Of a stretch of DNA of 64,000 nucleotides, positions 23,601-35,765 are shown in pieces. Source of the DNA: Monomorium pharaonis (lineage: Eukaryota; Arthropoda; Insecta; Hymenoptera; Formicidae). The translations under genes and the position numbers were made by a program. Under the pieces are notes generated by a model. The model was not told the DNA's origin. It ran no database searches and was given only the letters and a program-made list of their open reading frames with translations. Location: the NCBI RefSeq assembly GCF_013373865.1, contig NC_050476.1, positions 3,704,501 through 3,768,500 of the forward strand, in the 5' to 3' direction. The stretch's first letter is position 1; each line of letters starts with the position of its first letter.

Positions 23601-26061
23601 CACCATATTGACTTCTGAGATCGCATCGAAACTTGCAATGGTGAGATCCATTCCGACTAGTAATGGATCGCCTTTAAATATAATAATTTGTTATTAATTT
23701 TTTAGATACTATCTGTAATTTTAAAACATGAGCACTTTAATTTTCCTTTTTTTTAAATCTATTTGCAATGTGTATGCAAAAGTATCAAAACAAGAAATAT
23801 AGTTTAAGGTCTTTGTCTAATCTATTATGATAATAATCGACAATTTACTTTTCCTCGTTGCACATTCGATTAGAAGTGCTGATTGCCCCGTGAAATGACG
23901 TGGAAAACTTCATTGTAAGCTTTCTATATCGTTCTACCTTCAAGCACTATTCTAAAATTAAACTCTATCACATATGATACTTGAAATCCAAATATAAGCG
24001 ATAGTTTTATTTGTACAGTTTGATGTTTTCCTAGTATTATATTTTTAAATTGAATTTATTAATTCAACTATCATATTGAATTTATTAATTCAATATCAAT
24101 TTACTTTTATAGAAAAAAACTATTAGTAATATATATTATTTTTTCTAAGTATACGCACATACACACTGAATATATACGAAATAACTTTTTTTAAAATTAA
24201 GTAATGTACATATTGCGCGTTATGAACTTGTGAAGAAACTTAATTATAGGGTAATTTTTAACAATACATGCAAAAATCGTTTTACCGCCAAAGTTCGGCC
24301 TTAATCGGATATCGTAGCCATCGAGTATCCTCGAAATTGTCTGCGTAACGTTCTCCAATCTATCGGACATCTCGATACTTTCCAGGGAAGCCCTGTGAAG
24401 TACGAAATTCCAAAAGCTATTGATAGAGTTTAAAGCTGTTAAAATATCTTTACTGACAAGTATGTTGTTAAATCTATCAAGTGAATATTGAAATAACGAT
24501 GAAATAGCTTTGACAGTGTTTTATAACGCCTTTTATATTATACATTAGTATAATAATAAATTTGAATCTTGGCAAGATGTACCGTTTTATTAGAGCAATT
24601 TTTTAAACAAAAGTTACTGTTTGAAGTATGCCCCAAACATTCACATCTTCGATGTTCATTTCTATTAAACATGGCCTAATCAACAAAATCCAAAACGCAC
24701 GTTTTTTTCTAATACACAAAGATGAAAATTATTGATCATTTATCCAAGGTTTGTCTAATATTTTTATATAGCATTTTTATATTTTTATATAACAGCGAAT
24801 TATATATTTTTATACAAAATACAAATGTTATCTGTATAGATATATGTATGACGTAAAATATAATGAAGATATAATACACATAATTGAGAAGATTAAAACG
24901 ATTTCGAAATTAGTACGTAAAAACGCTAAAGAAAACCATGGATAGAAAAGAATTGATGGAACGTCTCGGGAAATTACTTCCGTTGACCAATTCGGGCACC
25001 GTCGATCTGATCTGGTCCATAGCGATCATTATTCTCGCGGTCATAATATTCTTCACTTTGAGAAGAAGTTAACCGGAAGATTTTGCATGCGGCGTTGTAC
25101 AGAAAGCATTATCAGGTTTATCTTTTGCCCGGAAAATGGAGCTTTGTTGTCCCTCCTTGTGTACAGCGGAATGATTGGAGTGCTAATTGCTCGAACAATC
25201 GCCTATGTCGCACGTCGAGCTGAATTCAGGCAATCTATTTACCACCTAATTATTTCCTCTAATTTCTATCTAATTTCCTTTTGCATCTTGATTTGTGCCA
25301 ATTTACTTTCTATACATATTAATTTTCTTTACTACATTTTATACAACATTAATCGAGAAGGGCAACATCATTAACAAGATATTATTATTCGAATTGCATT
25401 TTAAACTTTATAATCACATTCTAGATTATTGTATTGAAATGTTTTAAGAACAATTTAAAGTTCACTGAACGAAGAAATCAGAAATCAATTTTTTTTAATA
25501 TTTAGAAGAGACTTTTCAGCCAGGCGCCGCTGATTAAACCAAACTCTTCCAATAATTAGACATAGAATTTCTAGCTACAATTTTATTAATCCTAAACCTA
25601 TATTTTTGATACCTTACGTAGACACCTATGAATCCCGAGAACTTTATTATTTAATAAAAATGTTTAATAACATTGTTGAATAAAAATTTAATGACAGAGT
25701 TTTGAAAAATTTCTCGAATCCTACAGACCCATAAATGTCTACCTATGGTTAAACTATCTTATATGATGATTTGAAGGAGATAGAAAAATTACATTTTTTA
25801 AATAATACAAATATTAAACATTAGATTTTTATATGTTATACGATATAAAAACTTTTTACTAGGGATACGTATCGGAACCGTATCCCTCGCGTATGCGTGT
25901 CACGTGTGCTTTACAATTGGAATGGGGAAGTATCTTCTTATCCCCTGCGATTTTCCATGTTAGAAACGAGGATTTTCGAGTGACGGTGCTCACCAGATGA
26001 CACGATGACGCAGCTGCACAAGGAAGAAGAGGATCAGGAGCGGCAATTCGCGTGGCAGCAT
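20682..26061 (-). CDS. Lcch3: GABA-A receptor beta-like subunit LCCH3
   Basis: Nine exons join in phase: 25994-26061, 24286-24392, 23604-23671, 22876-23021, 22522-22679, 21926-22210, 21481-21711, 21147-21394 and 20682-20834, giving 487 aa. A signal peptide (MLPRELPLLILFFLVQL) starts the protein, then RLENVTQTISRILDGYD and the ligand-binding domain with a 13-residue Cys-loop (C-MMDLHYYPLDSQN-C). M1 is YLPSILIVMLSWVSFWI, M2 GITTVLTMTTISTG, M3 YLVMCFVFVFAALLEY and M4 VSFMLFNIVYWTFYF. The M1-M2 linker is ATSARVALG, lacking the Pro of anion channels. LCCH3 is a postsynaptic GABA-gated channel subunit; in Drosophila it forms a GABA-gated cation channel with GRD. It is divergent from the alpha-like gene at 36174. 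Intron 1 (1.6 kb) contains opposite-strand small ORFs. Confidence 0.95.
24938..25072 (+). CDS. Small 44-aa tail-anchored-type membrane peptide, nested in Lcch3 intron 1
   Basis: ATG at 24938 has a strong context (AAAACCATGG) and an in-frame stop upstream. It reads MDRKELMERLGKLLPL, then a polar link, then a hydrophobic segment (about residues 24-41, LIWSIAIIILAVIIFFTL) and ends in Arg-Arg-Ser. The base composition is richer in G+C than the flanks, as in coding DNA. It lies on the strand opposite Lcch3. A second ORF begins 14 nt after its stop in another frame, suggesting a two-ORF transcript. No family was recognised; the shape (amphipathic N-terminus, single C-terminal membrane helix, basic tail) fits a small organelle or ER membrane peptide. 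Whether it is transcribed is unknown. Confidence 0.55.
   Translation: MDRKELMERLGKLLPLTNSGTVDLIWSIAIIILAVIIFFTLRRS
25087..25374 (+). CDS. Second small membrane ORF (95 codons) directly downstream
   Basis: It starts 14 nt after the stop of the 44-aa ORF. The first ~50 residues look coding: a Cys/Arg-containing N-terminus (MRRCTESIIRFIFCPENG), a membrane segment (ALLSLLVYSGMIGVLIART) and a basic AYVARRAEFRQ stretch. The second half is AT-rich, hydrophobic and less convincing, and could be read-through beyond a real end or an unseen intron. Together the two ORFs resemble bicistronic small-ORF genes known in insects, but the function is unknown. Confidence 0.35.
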   Translation: MRRCTESIIRFIFCPENGALLSLLVYSGMIGVLIARTIAYVARRAEFRQSIYHLIISSNFYLISFCILICANLLSIHINFLYYILYNINREGQHH

Positions 26062-27752
26062 CCTGCCAATTGTCTTCGTTATCCGGTCGGGATTGTGTCA
26101 GTGAACGACGAGCGCGATGGAGAACGTCATCTCGCGATATCCTCGCATCCCCTCGGCATCCCCGTAACCGGCTCGCTGCCGCCACCGCCGCCGTTCTACA
26201 ATCACAGACGAAGGGAAGAACGCCCGTCGACCCTTTCCGTACACTTCCCGCCTGCTCATCGCAACCCTTGACCCCGTATACATGCCACACGCAATGTATT
26301 CTACGCAAACACGCACTCATGGAGTTATTCCGCACGTGGGACAAATTCAACGATAACATCCTTTGCATCTACAATAAGTCTATCCGAAGAGGAAGGGAAG
26401 GGAGATTAATCCAACGGATGAAAACGGTCGAGAAAGGTCCACGGAAGACTTATCCTATCAACTTAGTCTACAAATCCTACGTGTTCTGTACTCCGGGTAA
26501 ACTTAATTAATTTCATTTCGATAAAAAAAAAATTTATGAATTGGACTTGATTTCATCAACGTCACACTAGGAAAAGAATGTAATACCTTTAACAAAAAAA
26601 CTGTTTAATTAAGGTATTTCTTTAATAGTAACCAAATATTTCGTTTTGTATAACAAAAATTTAGTTTTGTAGAAGCAAATAAATTTTTTGTTAAGATGGC
26701 TACTTCTAAACGTTGCATTGATTTTGTCATTATATGTAATGAGTTACATAATATATTACCATTCTCAGAAAAAGTAATAAAAATTATTGCTTTTTATGCC
26801 AATCTTTTTTGTCGCTAATGATTTACGTTAATATTTTAATGCTATCGCTAATTTTATCGCGTAATATCATTATTAGTGAAAGAGCGAAAAAGTTAGAAAG
26901 CTCTTTTATTTGTATCTAATCAATAATATTTTTCTCCATGAAATTTCCGACAGTGGAAAATTAAGAAATAAAAACTAAATGTAACTTCATTATTAGGCGT
27001 GGATTGATCTAGATTGAAGAGTGAAGCATAACGAAATGAATGTGAATGAATGTGAACAGGCGCGATAAAGTGTTATACGTACAATACAGTAAAATAAGAA
27101 TGAAATATCATGCATAACACTCTCTTTGCATATCGCGTTTGTGCTTCAACCTCGCGTTTTATTCACTCCCTTTTCAATGATTACTTTCGCCTCTATAAAC
27201 ATGACATCCGTATTAAACAATGAAAAAAGCGCGTAAAACATATTTGTAATACAATATTATGTACTTTTGATAAAGCTAGTTCCGCCGAGTTAAGACGAAA
27301 AATGCCTTGTTAGTCACGTAACTCTATCTTCGTAAATAAATGAAGGGATGACTTTTTTTTCTTCCCTAGGTTGGATTTATTAATGCTCGAGTTTTAGATT
27401 GCTGACAAGGAATATTTCATGCACGTGACACCCTATGCAAGTATTTGACAAAATGTGATCAATGTTATATAAAATATTACTTTTCCCTCGCGTTACTTTA
27501 TTAGTTAACAATTAATCTTGTAAAATTGCGTATTAAAATTAAATGAAACATATTGCAGTACAAATAACAGAATCGTACACACGGTATAAAATGGATCAAT
27601 AACAAGGTATGATATATGCTAAGGTTTAATTGTTCTATTATTTAAACAAACTGTTTATAATCTGCCAGCAAATTAGCAGCAAATTCGATTAGGAATTGTT
27701 AGCAAATTGGCTTTAACTGCGTTCACATTGAACTCGTATTTTCCTGACAAAG

Positions 27753-27871
27753 CCTGCTGATATAACATGACAGCAGATTGGCGGCAGAAACCGAGCAGAA
27801 TCTGTCAAACGCAGATTCTACTCTATTTCTGTCGCCGATCTGCGTCAAGCTATATAGCAGATATATCAGAA
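27753..27871. repeat. Imperfect long hairpin (~55-bp arms)
   Basis: GCAGATTGGCGGCAGAAA at 27773 is matched by the inverted TTTCTGTCGCCGATCTGC ending at 27844. Pairing continues inward (AGAATCTG with CAGATTCT) and outward (CTGATATAACATGACA with TCAAGCTATATAGCAG). It is probably a MITE remnant; a small-RNA precursor is a weaker alternative. Confidence 0.6.
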
Positions 27872-28531
27872 TTTTGCTTGATTTTTACTATCAAACTTTG
27901 TTATATTTCTGCCTTTTACCAGTAGCATCGTACATGTCAAATATTGTGTATTAAACCTGCAGACTTTCTGTTGACAAAACTTTATGGCAAATACTTTTCA
28001 AAACTTATTTTTGGCAAATGTCTGGGTTTTTATTTAATTTGATTAAAATTTTACGCAGAAGTCTATAAGTATTTTCAAAGAAACAATGATTTGCTGCAAG
28101 CCACATTTATCAAGTAAAATTAAAACTGCATATTATTACGCAAATCACAAAAATTCATACAAGCCCACTGAAATAAATACATCTATTTAAATACATTATT
28201 TCTCTACGGTTTGCTGACAAATATTCTTATTCCATTTGCTACTTAGATGAATATACATGGAACAGGTAATTGTACCTGCCGCATCCGAATCACTATGCGC
28301 GTGACGATCTCATCGAACCGATAGAGATACCGGATTGATCGTTAAACCGATTACCGCGTCGTTGACCGGAGTTAACACTCGCACGCACCTCGGTCCATCA
28401 TCATAGCTTGAAATCGAGCGGCAGGATCGCGAGATCTCCCGGCCCGGTCGATCGTTATTATTGTTCTTTAAGATCCACTGTTCGCAGGATTCACTGGTTT
28501 ATCACTTTTCCGCATCGGCGCGATCGAATTT

Positions 28532-28711
28532 ATGGATCCGAACGTTGTCACGAGCGTGTCATCGATCGTCGCGCAGCATCACTTCCCGTCGATGACCACG
28601 TCCTTGTCCTCGTCCACGTCGTCGTCCTCGTTGTCGGATAGAAACGTAGGCGCGAGGTATTCCTGTGCGCCACGAGTCTCGCGGAGGCTGCTGCCTTTCA
28701 TCCCTCGGTAG
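28532..28711 (+). CDS. Possible first coding exon (MDPNVVTSVSSIVAQHHF...)
   Basis: In a CpG-rich block, ATG at 28532 opens a serine/threonine-rich protein-like frame (MDPNVVTSVSSIVAQHHFPS) that stays open for 59 codons. A donor-like AGAAAC|GTAGGC at about 28651 would give a 39-40 residue first exon. No following exon was found before the receptor gene at 36174, which has its own signal peptide. It may be an isolated ORF or the start of an unseen gene. Confidence 0.25.
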   Translation: MDPNVVTSVSSIVAQHHFPSMTTSLSSSTSSSSLSDRNVGARYSCAPRVSRRLLPFIPR

Positions 28712-30024
28712 CTAACGCGGATCCACTGTCGATTACTCTCTTCAGGCCCTCTCTCTCTCTCTCTGTCTCTCTCCCGTTCTCCCCTCTTACTTCTATTCAA
28801 CGAGAACGGTCTCCCTCTCACTCTTTCTTTCCCTCTCTTTCTCTCTCGTCCGGAAATCATCCTCCTCACTTCTACCTGTCAACGCGCGGTTCTCTCTCTG
28901 TCTGTCTATCACAATTCAACCCCTTTCCTCTCGCTCTTGCGAATCCTCCCTCTTCCACGCTCTCGTTTTCGCGGGTCCTCCGGCCCTCTCGCTCGCACCC
29001 CCTTTTTCACGTGCGATTGCCCCGTCCCACCCACGTTTATCTCTCTACTCGTTTCCTCGTACTTGATCTCTTTCTCTCTGTCTCTCTCTTTCTCTTTCTC
29101 TACCCTTTTCTCTCGCTCTTTCGGATCGCCTTGATGCTACTATCTTCCGCTCCTCGAATCTCTCTTCGTCTTTCGTCAACGTCCCGCAGGCTTCCCCCGC
29201 GACTTGCCGTACGACTTGCGCAAGGCGCATGTACGGTATATCTATTCTATCTCCGTGTGCCGACCTAGTGACATACAGCCGGTGATCGAATTGTCAGAGC
29301 GAGCCGATCGAACATCTCTACCATCACCATCATCATCATCATCATCGCGATCATCTTCATGTGCGCTCCTTAACGCGAGAACAGGCATTATTAACTTTCT
29401 GGAATAGTAATGATGCAAACGACCAATGCTTATCTCGCGATATGCAACAAGAATCGATTTCTTTTTGAGAAAAACAATGCAAATGCACAAATACGTGAAC
29501 AGTTTTCAAGAGTCCTAAATTTTCTCAACTGCTTAATGAGAGCGAGGTTTTCAAACGCGACCGCCTTAAAAATAAGAGTAAAAGACATGAGCGCGGAGAT
29601 AAGATCAAATTAATGGATCCTTGGCTAAGCATTAATGTAGATTCACCTTCGCGTCATATCATGCACGTTATCGCGATAAAAATATCCGATAATTAAATTC
29701 GTCGTGATTTGAACATTTTACCAGAAACCAGAAACACTTTATACATTTGTAAGCATCATTAAGAACAAATTCTTTATTAAAATCATGAACGAAAATTCTT
29801 TCGTGGAAGAACATTATTATATATAATATTTATTGCAACGTTTCAACTTGCGGAGATAAACGCCTTAATAACTAACTTATTCAAAATGAAATAAAAGAAC
29901 GAAATCCAATATTATATTTGCATTTCTTTTAATTTAAAAATTATTAATAATTAAGAGAACTTGAATGTATACTATTATAACTTGAACATATACGATACGC
30001 CTAAACAAAGTTTGCTGCCTAATT

Positions 30025-30220
30025 GCCTAATTGAAACATTACGCGATTAGAAGCACATCTAAAAACCTGCTAATTAATGCAAGTTTAAATTTGATAGACA
30101 GACGCTAGGAGTTTAGTCTTCGAGAGAAACGTGCACAATCACGATGATTGCAAATAATATAAACCATCCCGAAATCATCCAATGTGATTCAGTTCCCTCA
30201 TAACACAACCAACATTTAAC
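30025..30220. repeat. Direct duplication, copy 1 (~190 bp, non-coding)
   Basis: The sequence beginning GCCTAATTGAAACATTACGC and running through GCAAGTTTAAATTTGATA, GCTAGGAGTTTA and ACCATCCCGAAAT recurs at 30869-31072 in the same orientation with scattered substitutions and small gaps. It is not coding in any frame. Confidence 0.8.
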
Positions 30221-30868
30221 AAAACAAATAATTACTCTTTTAATATTTTTATCTTAATAAATCTGTTCTTATAATCCTATGCACCAATTGCAAAACTTGG
30301 TAAATGCATCGTGAGACGTAATAGCGGTTAGATTTATAATCGATACACAGCCTCCGCCGGCAGGATGGGTTCACTTACCTTCCAAGGACGATAAGAATTT
30401 TCCTGTCGGCAACGCCGTAGCGGGAATACATTTCGACGTTCGGCGTCCTAAAAGACGCGTTTCAATCAGTCTCGAGATGTCCACGAGAAAATGCGAGCGA
30501 TAAATCACAGTACCGTATCTCCGCAGTAATCATTCCTAACCGAGGGATCGCTTCTTCTAAACTCGATTCGAAAACCAACTTTTCTATTTAAAAGAAAACA
30601 TCTTATTTATTGTTTCAGCAGATATACATCGCCGAAAAAGTTGAGAAAATTATTTTAAAGAATTTATTTAAGAATTACTTATGTTATTAAAAATGTGTGT
30701 GTGTGTGTGTAAATTATGAGAGATATGTTATATATCAAATTTCCTGAATATAAAAAATTAATTATCTTTATTAGGATCTGTTCTCTATTTGGAGCAAGAT
30801 GTCGCTTTAAACTTTCGTCCATTAAAATTTGGGACTTGTATGTGATACCGACTCGCCGTAATGAAAAC

Positions 30869-31072
30869 GCCTAATTGAAACCTTACGCGATTAGAAACAC
30901 ACACCTAGAAACCTGCTAACTAACGCAAGTTTAAATTTGATAAACGCTAGGAGTTTAATGTGATTCGTCGAGATATACATGCGAAATCTTGGTGATTGCA
31001 AATATTAATATATGAACCATCCCGAAATTATCAAATGCAACTCAGCTTTCTTGTAACATTTAACAATAATAT
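30869..31072. repeat. Direct duplication, copy 2 (~200 bp, non-coding)
   Basis: This is the same sequence as 30025-30220, beginning GCCTAATTGAAACCTTACGC. It ends next to an inverted-repeat element at 31082. The order of motifs is identical to copy 1. Confidence 0.8.
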
Positions 31073-31081
31073 AATATAATA

Positions 31082-31263
31082 TGAAGAAAATTTTATAGTA
31101 AAAATTATTATGTAAGCGCGGAAGGAATTATGAAAATTTTTATTATGTTTTTCATCACATTATCATAGTATTTACACTACTCATGATATAATTCTCTAAA
31201 ATTTCTTCTTATGATCCATAGCTACTATCGTACATAGTAATTTTTACTATAAAATTTTCTCCG
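31082..31263. mobile_element. MITE-like element with ~30-bp inverted ends
   Basis: GAAAATTTTATAGTAAAAAT at the left is answered by ATTTTTACTATAAAATTTTC at the right, about 180 bp apart, with an AT-rich non-coding centre. Confidence 0.65.
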
Positions 31264-33522
31264 TGAACAATTAGAGAAAACATGCACGCGTGCAAGATAA
31301 TAGCTTTTACATCAACATGATTTTTTGATTTTAAATAATTTTTAAATATTTAAAAGACAAAACATCTTTCACATAGATAAAGAATTTCTAACTATTTAAC
31401 CTTATGCTACTCTGGATGAATTTTCATCCTGGATGAAGTACAGTTTTGATTGTTGAAATTTTTATTTAAATTTAAAGTAATATTTATTGACATTTTTTTC
31501 ATAGCATTCAATTATTATTTTGCAATCTAAAGTAGGCAAAAAATTAAAAAATTCTTAATGTGAATGAATTTTTATCAAGAATAGTATTAACGTCCGAAAT
31601 ATATAAGTATTTCTAGTTAAAATTCAACGCGCAAAATTCGTCATCGCTTACAGTTTAAGATTTCGGCTTTTAAGATCCTCATCCTTATTCTTTCTGGCAT
31701 TACGATTAAGCTGACAAAACTACATGATAAGCCATATAAACTTTGACGTTTATTGTTTCGAGTTTCAAAGTTGTCTTTCCGTATTCCGTATTCGCGTAAT
31801 TATACATAAACTGTGTAGGTATAAAGAGGATTGAATAAATTAAAACGCGAATTATTCAGATCTCAAGTTTTCTTTGCGCGGCAAGCACGCGGACACGCGT
31901 GTAGCGTTAAAGGATTAAGCGCAAATATACGGCGTAATTTCGGGGCTTGCGCGTCGCGACGCTTGTAAGCTCGTGTCTTAGGGGGGTTCGCGGCAGGAAG
32001 AGCCACGCGGCCACCGCAATGGTCCGTCGTGTCTCGTGGAGAGTGTTAAACTCATCGGACATCGATTCGACGAGCATACCTTTTGAAATTTCGACGGAAC
32101 GGATCGCGAGCCACTATCGAGAGGATGTCACCGGGCAAGTTGTCATTGTGAGTTGAAACAATTGTTGATTAGTCACTGCGGAATAATTGGACGTGTTGAT
32201 CATCGTGTACTGTTTTTTTTTTTTTAATAATAATAATAAAGTACTTTGTAATTTTATTTTAACGGTGCATTATTGTTTCTTTTTATTTTCGTTTGTTTAA
32301 TTTTAGAAATGAATTTTGTTTAACATTGTTTTTAAATATGTTTTTAAATATGAATAGTTATGAACAAGTGCGAGCAATTAAAAAGAAATTTAATTACTCG
32401 AATTTGATTACTTTATGATACATTTAAAACATAGCACTATCAAGTTGTGACAAATTTTTTCTAAGCTCAATCAGTAAGCGAGTCGGCCATATTACTATCG
32501 AAACGTAAAGCAGTAGCAAGTCAAATTATTTAATTTCTTTATACAATTAATTTTGGGAATTTTTTAAATTAAAATTATTTTATCTTAAAAACTCTGGTAT
32601 TTACAAAAAAATTATACGCTCTCGGATATTCTGTATAAGAAACTGTAACATCAATTGTTATTAAACTCGGTCAGTATTTTAGATTGATCTTTTATTTAAT
32701 GAAACTTTTGTTTTATACGCATTTATGATCGCTTTGCATACAAATAATGACATTTTCAATCCTTCCATATCAAAGTCGTTTACGATGCATGAAACTCAAA
32801 GGTACATCTTAAGCAATTATTGGTATATGCGTAGATTGCGCTACTTGTAAGATTCTCTGAATGTTTTAAAAACAAATTTCAAGGCAGCTTCTAAAGCAGG
32901 TGTAATTATCTTTTGAATTTAATCAAGCGAATTGTTATTCGTGAAGATACAAACGTCGAGAGCACGTTTTTCCGCGAGATACTCAACTACAAAGCTCTCG
33001 CGTTGTCAAATGACGACAATCTTGAAAATGATCCTGCAACAAAAGAGATCTTCATCTCTATTAAGTAATAAGTACAGGAAATAAATTGCTAACTTGAAAT
33101 GACAAGATACAATTCTATTCTCAAATAGAAATAATGACGTTTGATTTAATCGTAGAATTTGTAATGTTAAATTTTAAGTTATATTCAATTTAAGTTATTT
33201 ATAATTATTATTTTTCTATATATTACTATTGCTTCTATTCAATTTATCGTTAATTTAAAATAATGAAATTAAACAATTTAACTCAAGAAATGTACTAAAT
33301 TTAATTATAATTTAGTTTATTTAGTTTATTACTACATTCAAAAAGTATTGTTTAATTTTAAGCAGTTTTTTAAAACTATTCAAGATTTTAGTTTTAAATG
33401 TTTTAATGTTTTAAAATTTAAATCTAAACATTATTTAAAACTAAAACATTTTTAAGTAATTGGAAAACGGAATAGAGACAAAACATTTTAATATCCTGAA
33501 ATTAAACACTTTTTTTTTGTAG

Positions 33523-34011
33523 ATGCACACGTTAATATATTTGAGATTAATTATTGATTTATTTCTAATTATTTTATTACATCGATATTTTTTTATGATA
33601 ATTATTGTGTTACATGAAATAGTTCCGATGGTGCGTTCTCTATATCCGATGAACGAGTTCGTCTCGTCGCCCGAAACTTCATACGGTCCACTCGAAGACC
33701 GTCTCGAACGGCCCGAAAACCGGGTACAAAATGCGCATACAATGTCGCGAGGGTGCGATATAACAGGGCGCAACGTTCTCTCGAACAGTGAAGCAAACCC
33801 TCGTGAATCACGGGTAAATGCTGCTGAATCGGCGAGTGACAAGAGGCACTCTCCTCCACTTTTCCTTCCTGCCGCGATACTGGCCTCGCTTTATACTGAC
33901 CTTAAACTGAACTCCAAACGATGCTCGTCGTTTCACCCCATTTTGGTAACTTTATTACATTACTGTGTTTTGAACTACGCAGCAAAAATTAAAATGGATG
34001 CGGACGGTTGA
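33523..34011 (+). CDS. Uncertain 162-codon ORF
   Basis: An open frame runs from 33523 to the stop at 34009-34011. The first ~40 codons are AT-rich and hydrophobic. The middle (about codons 43-120, MVRSLYPMNEFVSSPETSYG and on) is richer in G+C and has an ordinary composition. The minus strand is also open over much of it. No motif, splice context or family was recognised, so a chance ORF or transposon debris is at least as likely as a gene. Confidence 0.15.
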   Translation: MHTLIYLRLIIDLFLIILLHRYFFMIIIVLHEIVPMVRSLYPMNEFVSSPETSYGPLEDRLERPENRVQNAHTMSRGCDITGRNVLSNSEANPRESRVNAAESASDKRHSPPLFLPAAILASLYTDLKLNSKRCSSFHPILVTLLHYCVLNYAAKIKMDADG

Positions 34012-34410
34012 TGTATTAATGTCCAATAACTCTGAGAAATCAATGAAGTATAATATCTGTTTTTTTTTCACATGCGGAGCTAAAACAAATTTTGAAAATT
34101 AAAATTAGCATACTTTTGTCAGCTTTCTCCCAAATACGGCATCTCATTAACATCAAATGTATATTCAGAGCTAATTACTTACAGTCGATTTTTATATCTC
34201 TAAGGTCGTTTTAGATATCATCTTAAGATTTCATTAACCTATCAGTGGCGTATTAATATCTTAAGACACTATTTAAGATCGTGTTAAAAGATACCTGCTA
34301 TAAGTTGTTATTGTTGTGCATTTTTCGTTGTGAAAGCATGGCATACAGATTTATGAAATATCCCATACAATTTACAAATTTTCGTACAAGTTTCGCGGAG
34401 GATATCGCGT

Positions 34411-34620
34411 ATGAGCAACAAGATATCGTTGCTTTTACGAGTAACAGGCGGATGTCTTCTCGCGTGTATCACGAGCTGTGGTTTATCGGTAGCGGATAGT
34501 CCGGTCCCTGCACCGGAACAAACTTCTGGCACGCGGACGATGCTATTTCGCGGTGGCTATGTCGGAAGGGCGATAGGGAATGTGGCTATAAGAGCTGAGA
34601 GAGAACGCAGCGTGTCCTAG
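34411..34620 (+). CDS. Uncertain small ORF with signal-peptide-like start (69 aa)
   Basis: It reads MSNKISLLLRVTGGCLLACI, a plausible secretion signal, followed by a polar region ending ERERSVS. The context (CGTATGAGC) is moderate. No mature-domain motif or second exon is visible, and the ORF overlaps a similar-sized frame on the other strand. It is kept only as a candidate secreted micro-protein. Confidence 0.2.
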   Translation: MSNKISLLLRVTGGCLLACITSCGLSVADSPVPAPEQTSGTRTMLFRGGYVGRAIGNVAIRAERERSVS

Positions 34621-35593
34621 ATAACTCCTTGTAACATCTTTGTAACGTTAACGTCATTATTATGTCACGTTATACTGCTCGAGGAGAAAAGCCTCGAATA
34701 CCGCGCGCATCTTTTCGAACGCGTCATCGATTTTCACTAAACGTGATAGTGTAAAGTTGTTATAAATAATTAAAAATAAATGTATAAATGTGAGGTATCT
34801 AAATTCTATGCAATTTGAGTATTCTTGACATTTCTCTTATTAATATGAGTATAATTTAAAAATGAAAGAAATATTTACCTCTTAAATTTATAAAAATAAA
34901 TATGAATTTATATTCATATTTATTTTTAGAAATAAATTATTATTACCTTCGTAAGACTATTCAAAAAATTAGAAATATTAAACTAAATTGACTAAATTTG
35001 TTAGCACCAGTTAAAGGATACCGCATATGTTGTCAATTATGAAAAGGGATTCTTCCCGTTGCAACGAAATCGTTTTAAAAATTTGAGTCAGGATATACTG
35101 GGGGTATTAATTGGTTCTTTTTAGCTTAAAATATGAGCAATCGATAAGGATTGAGATGCATTTTTCTGATAGAACAGAATATCAACTTTAAAACCAAATC
35201 GAACGTCTACGGTGAACAATCCCATTCATAATCCATAAAGTGCACTCATGCTCGTTAAATACTTAATGAATTTCAATTATCGACATATAGGATCCATTCA
35301 TAATGTCGAATATAATTTGACAAGCATCAACATCCAATAAAATATATTGCGTTCTATTTATATAATTTTTGTATGTGTTACAAGTCTTTCTAATCTAATT
35401 ATTCATCTATTTAAAATATCGTTTTGATTTATCAAATTTTAGTTATCATTTTTTAAAAAATTTCTTATTATGGAATTATGGAATATATGGAATTAATCAT
35501 TCCATTTAAACTGTTTTTAATTTATTAGCAATTTTATTAATTTATAAGTAAATTAAATTTAAAAACTTTAATTATATTTACAAAAAAATTTTA

Positions 35594-35765
35594 GTCAAGT
35601 AACTCTAATCAGAATGAATTATTTCTTATACTTTTGACACGCTGAATCTGAGTCATTCTTCTTTGAGACATTTTTCTTAAAAACCTGGTGCGGTGGAATA
35701 TTTTCAATTTGTATTTAATGTATTAGAAATTACAAAAACATCTATTCTAATTAGAGTTATTTGAC
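35594..35765. repeat. Inverted-repeat element (~25-bp ends)
   Basis: GTCAAGTAACTCTAATCAGA at the left and TCTAATTAGAGTTATTTGAC at the right are inverted near-copies about 170 bp apart. It is non-coding and probably a decayed MITE. Confidence 0.55.

Noticed and set aside
26005..26510. Plus frames of 88 and 152 codons and a 169-codon minus frame
   Set aside because: They are shadows of GC-rich sequence around the Lcch3 signal-peptide exon; the frame that gives a signal peptide and correct phase is different.
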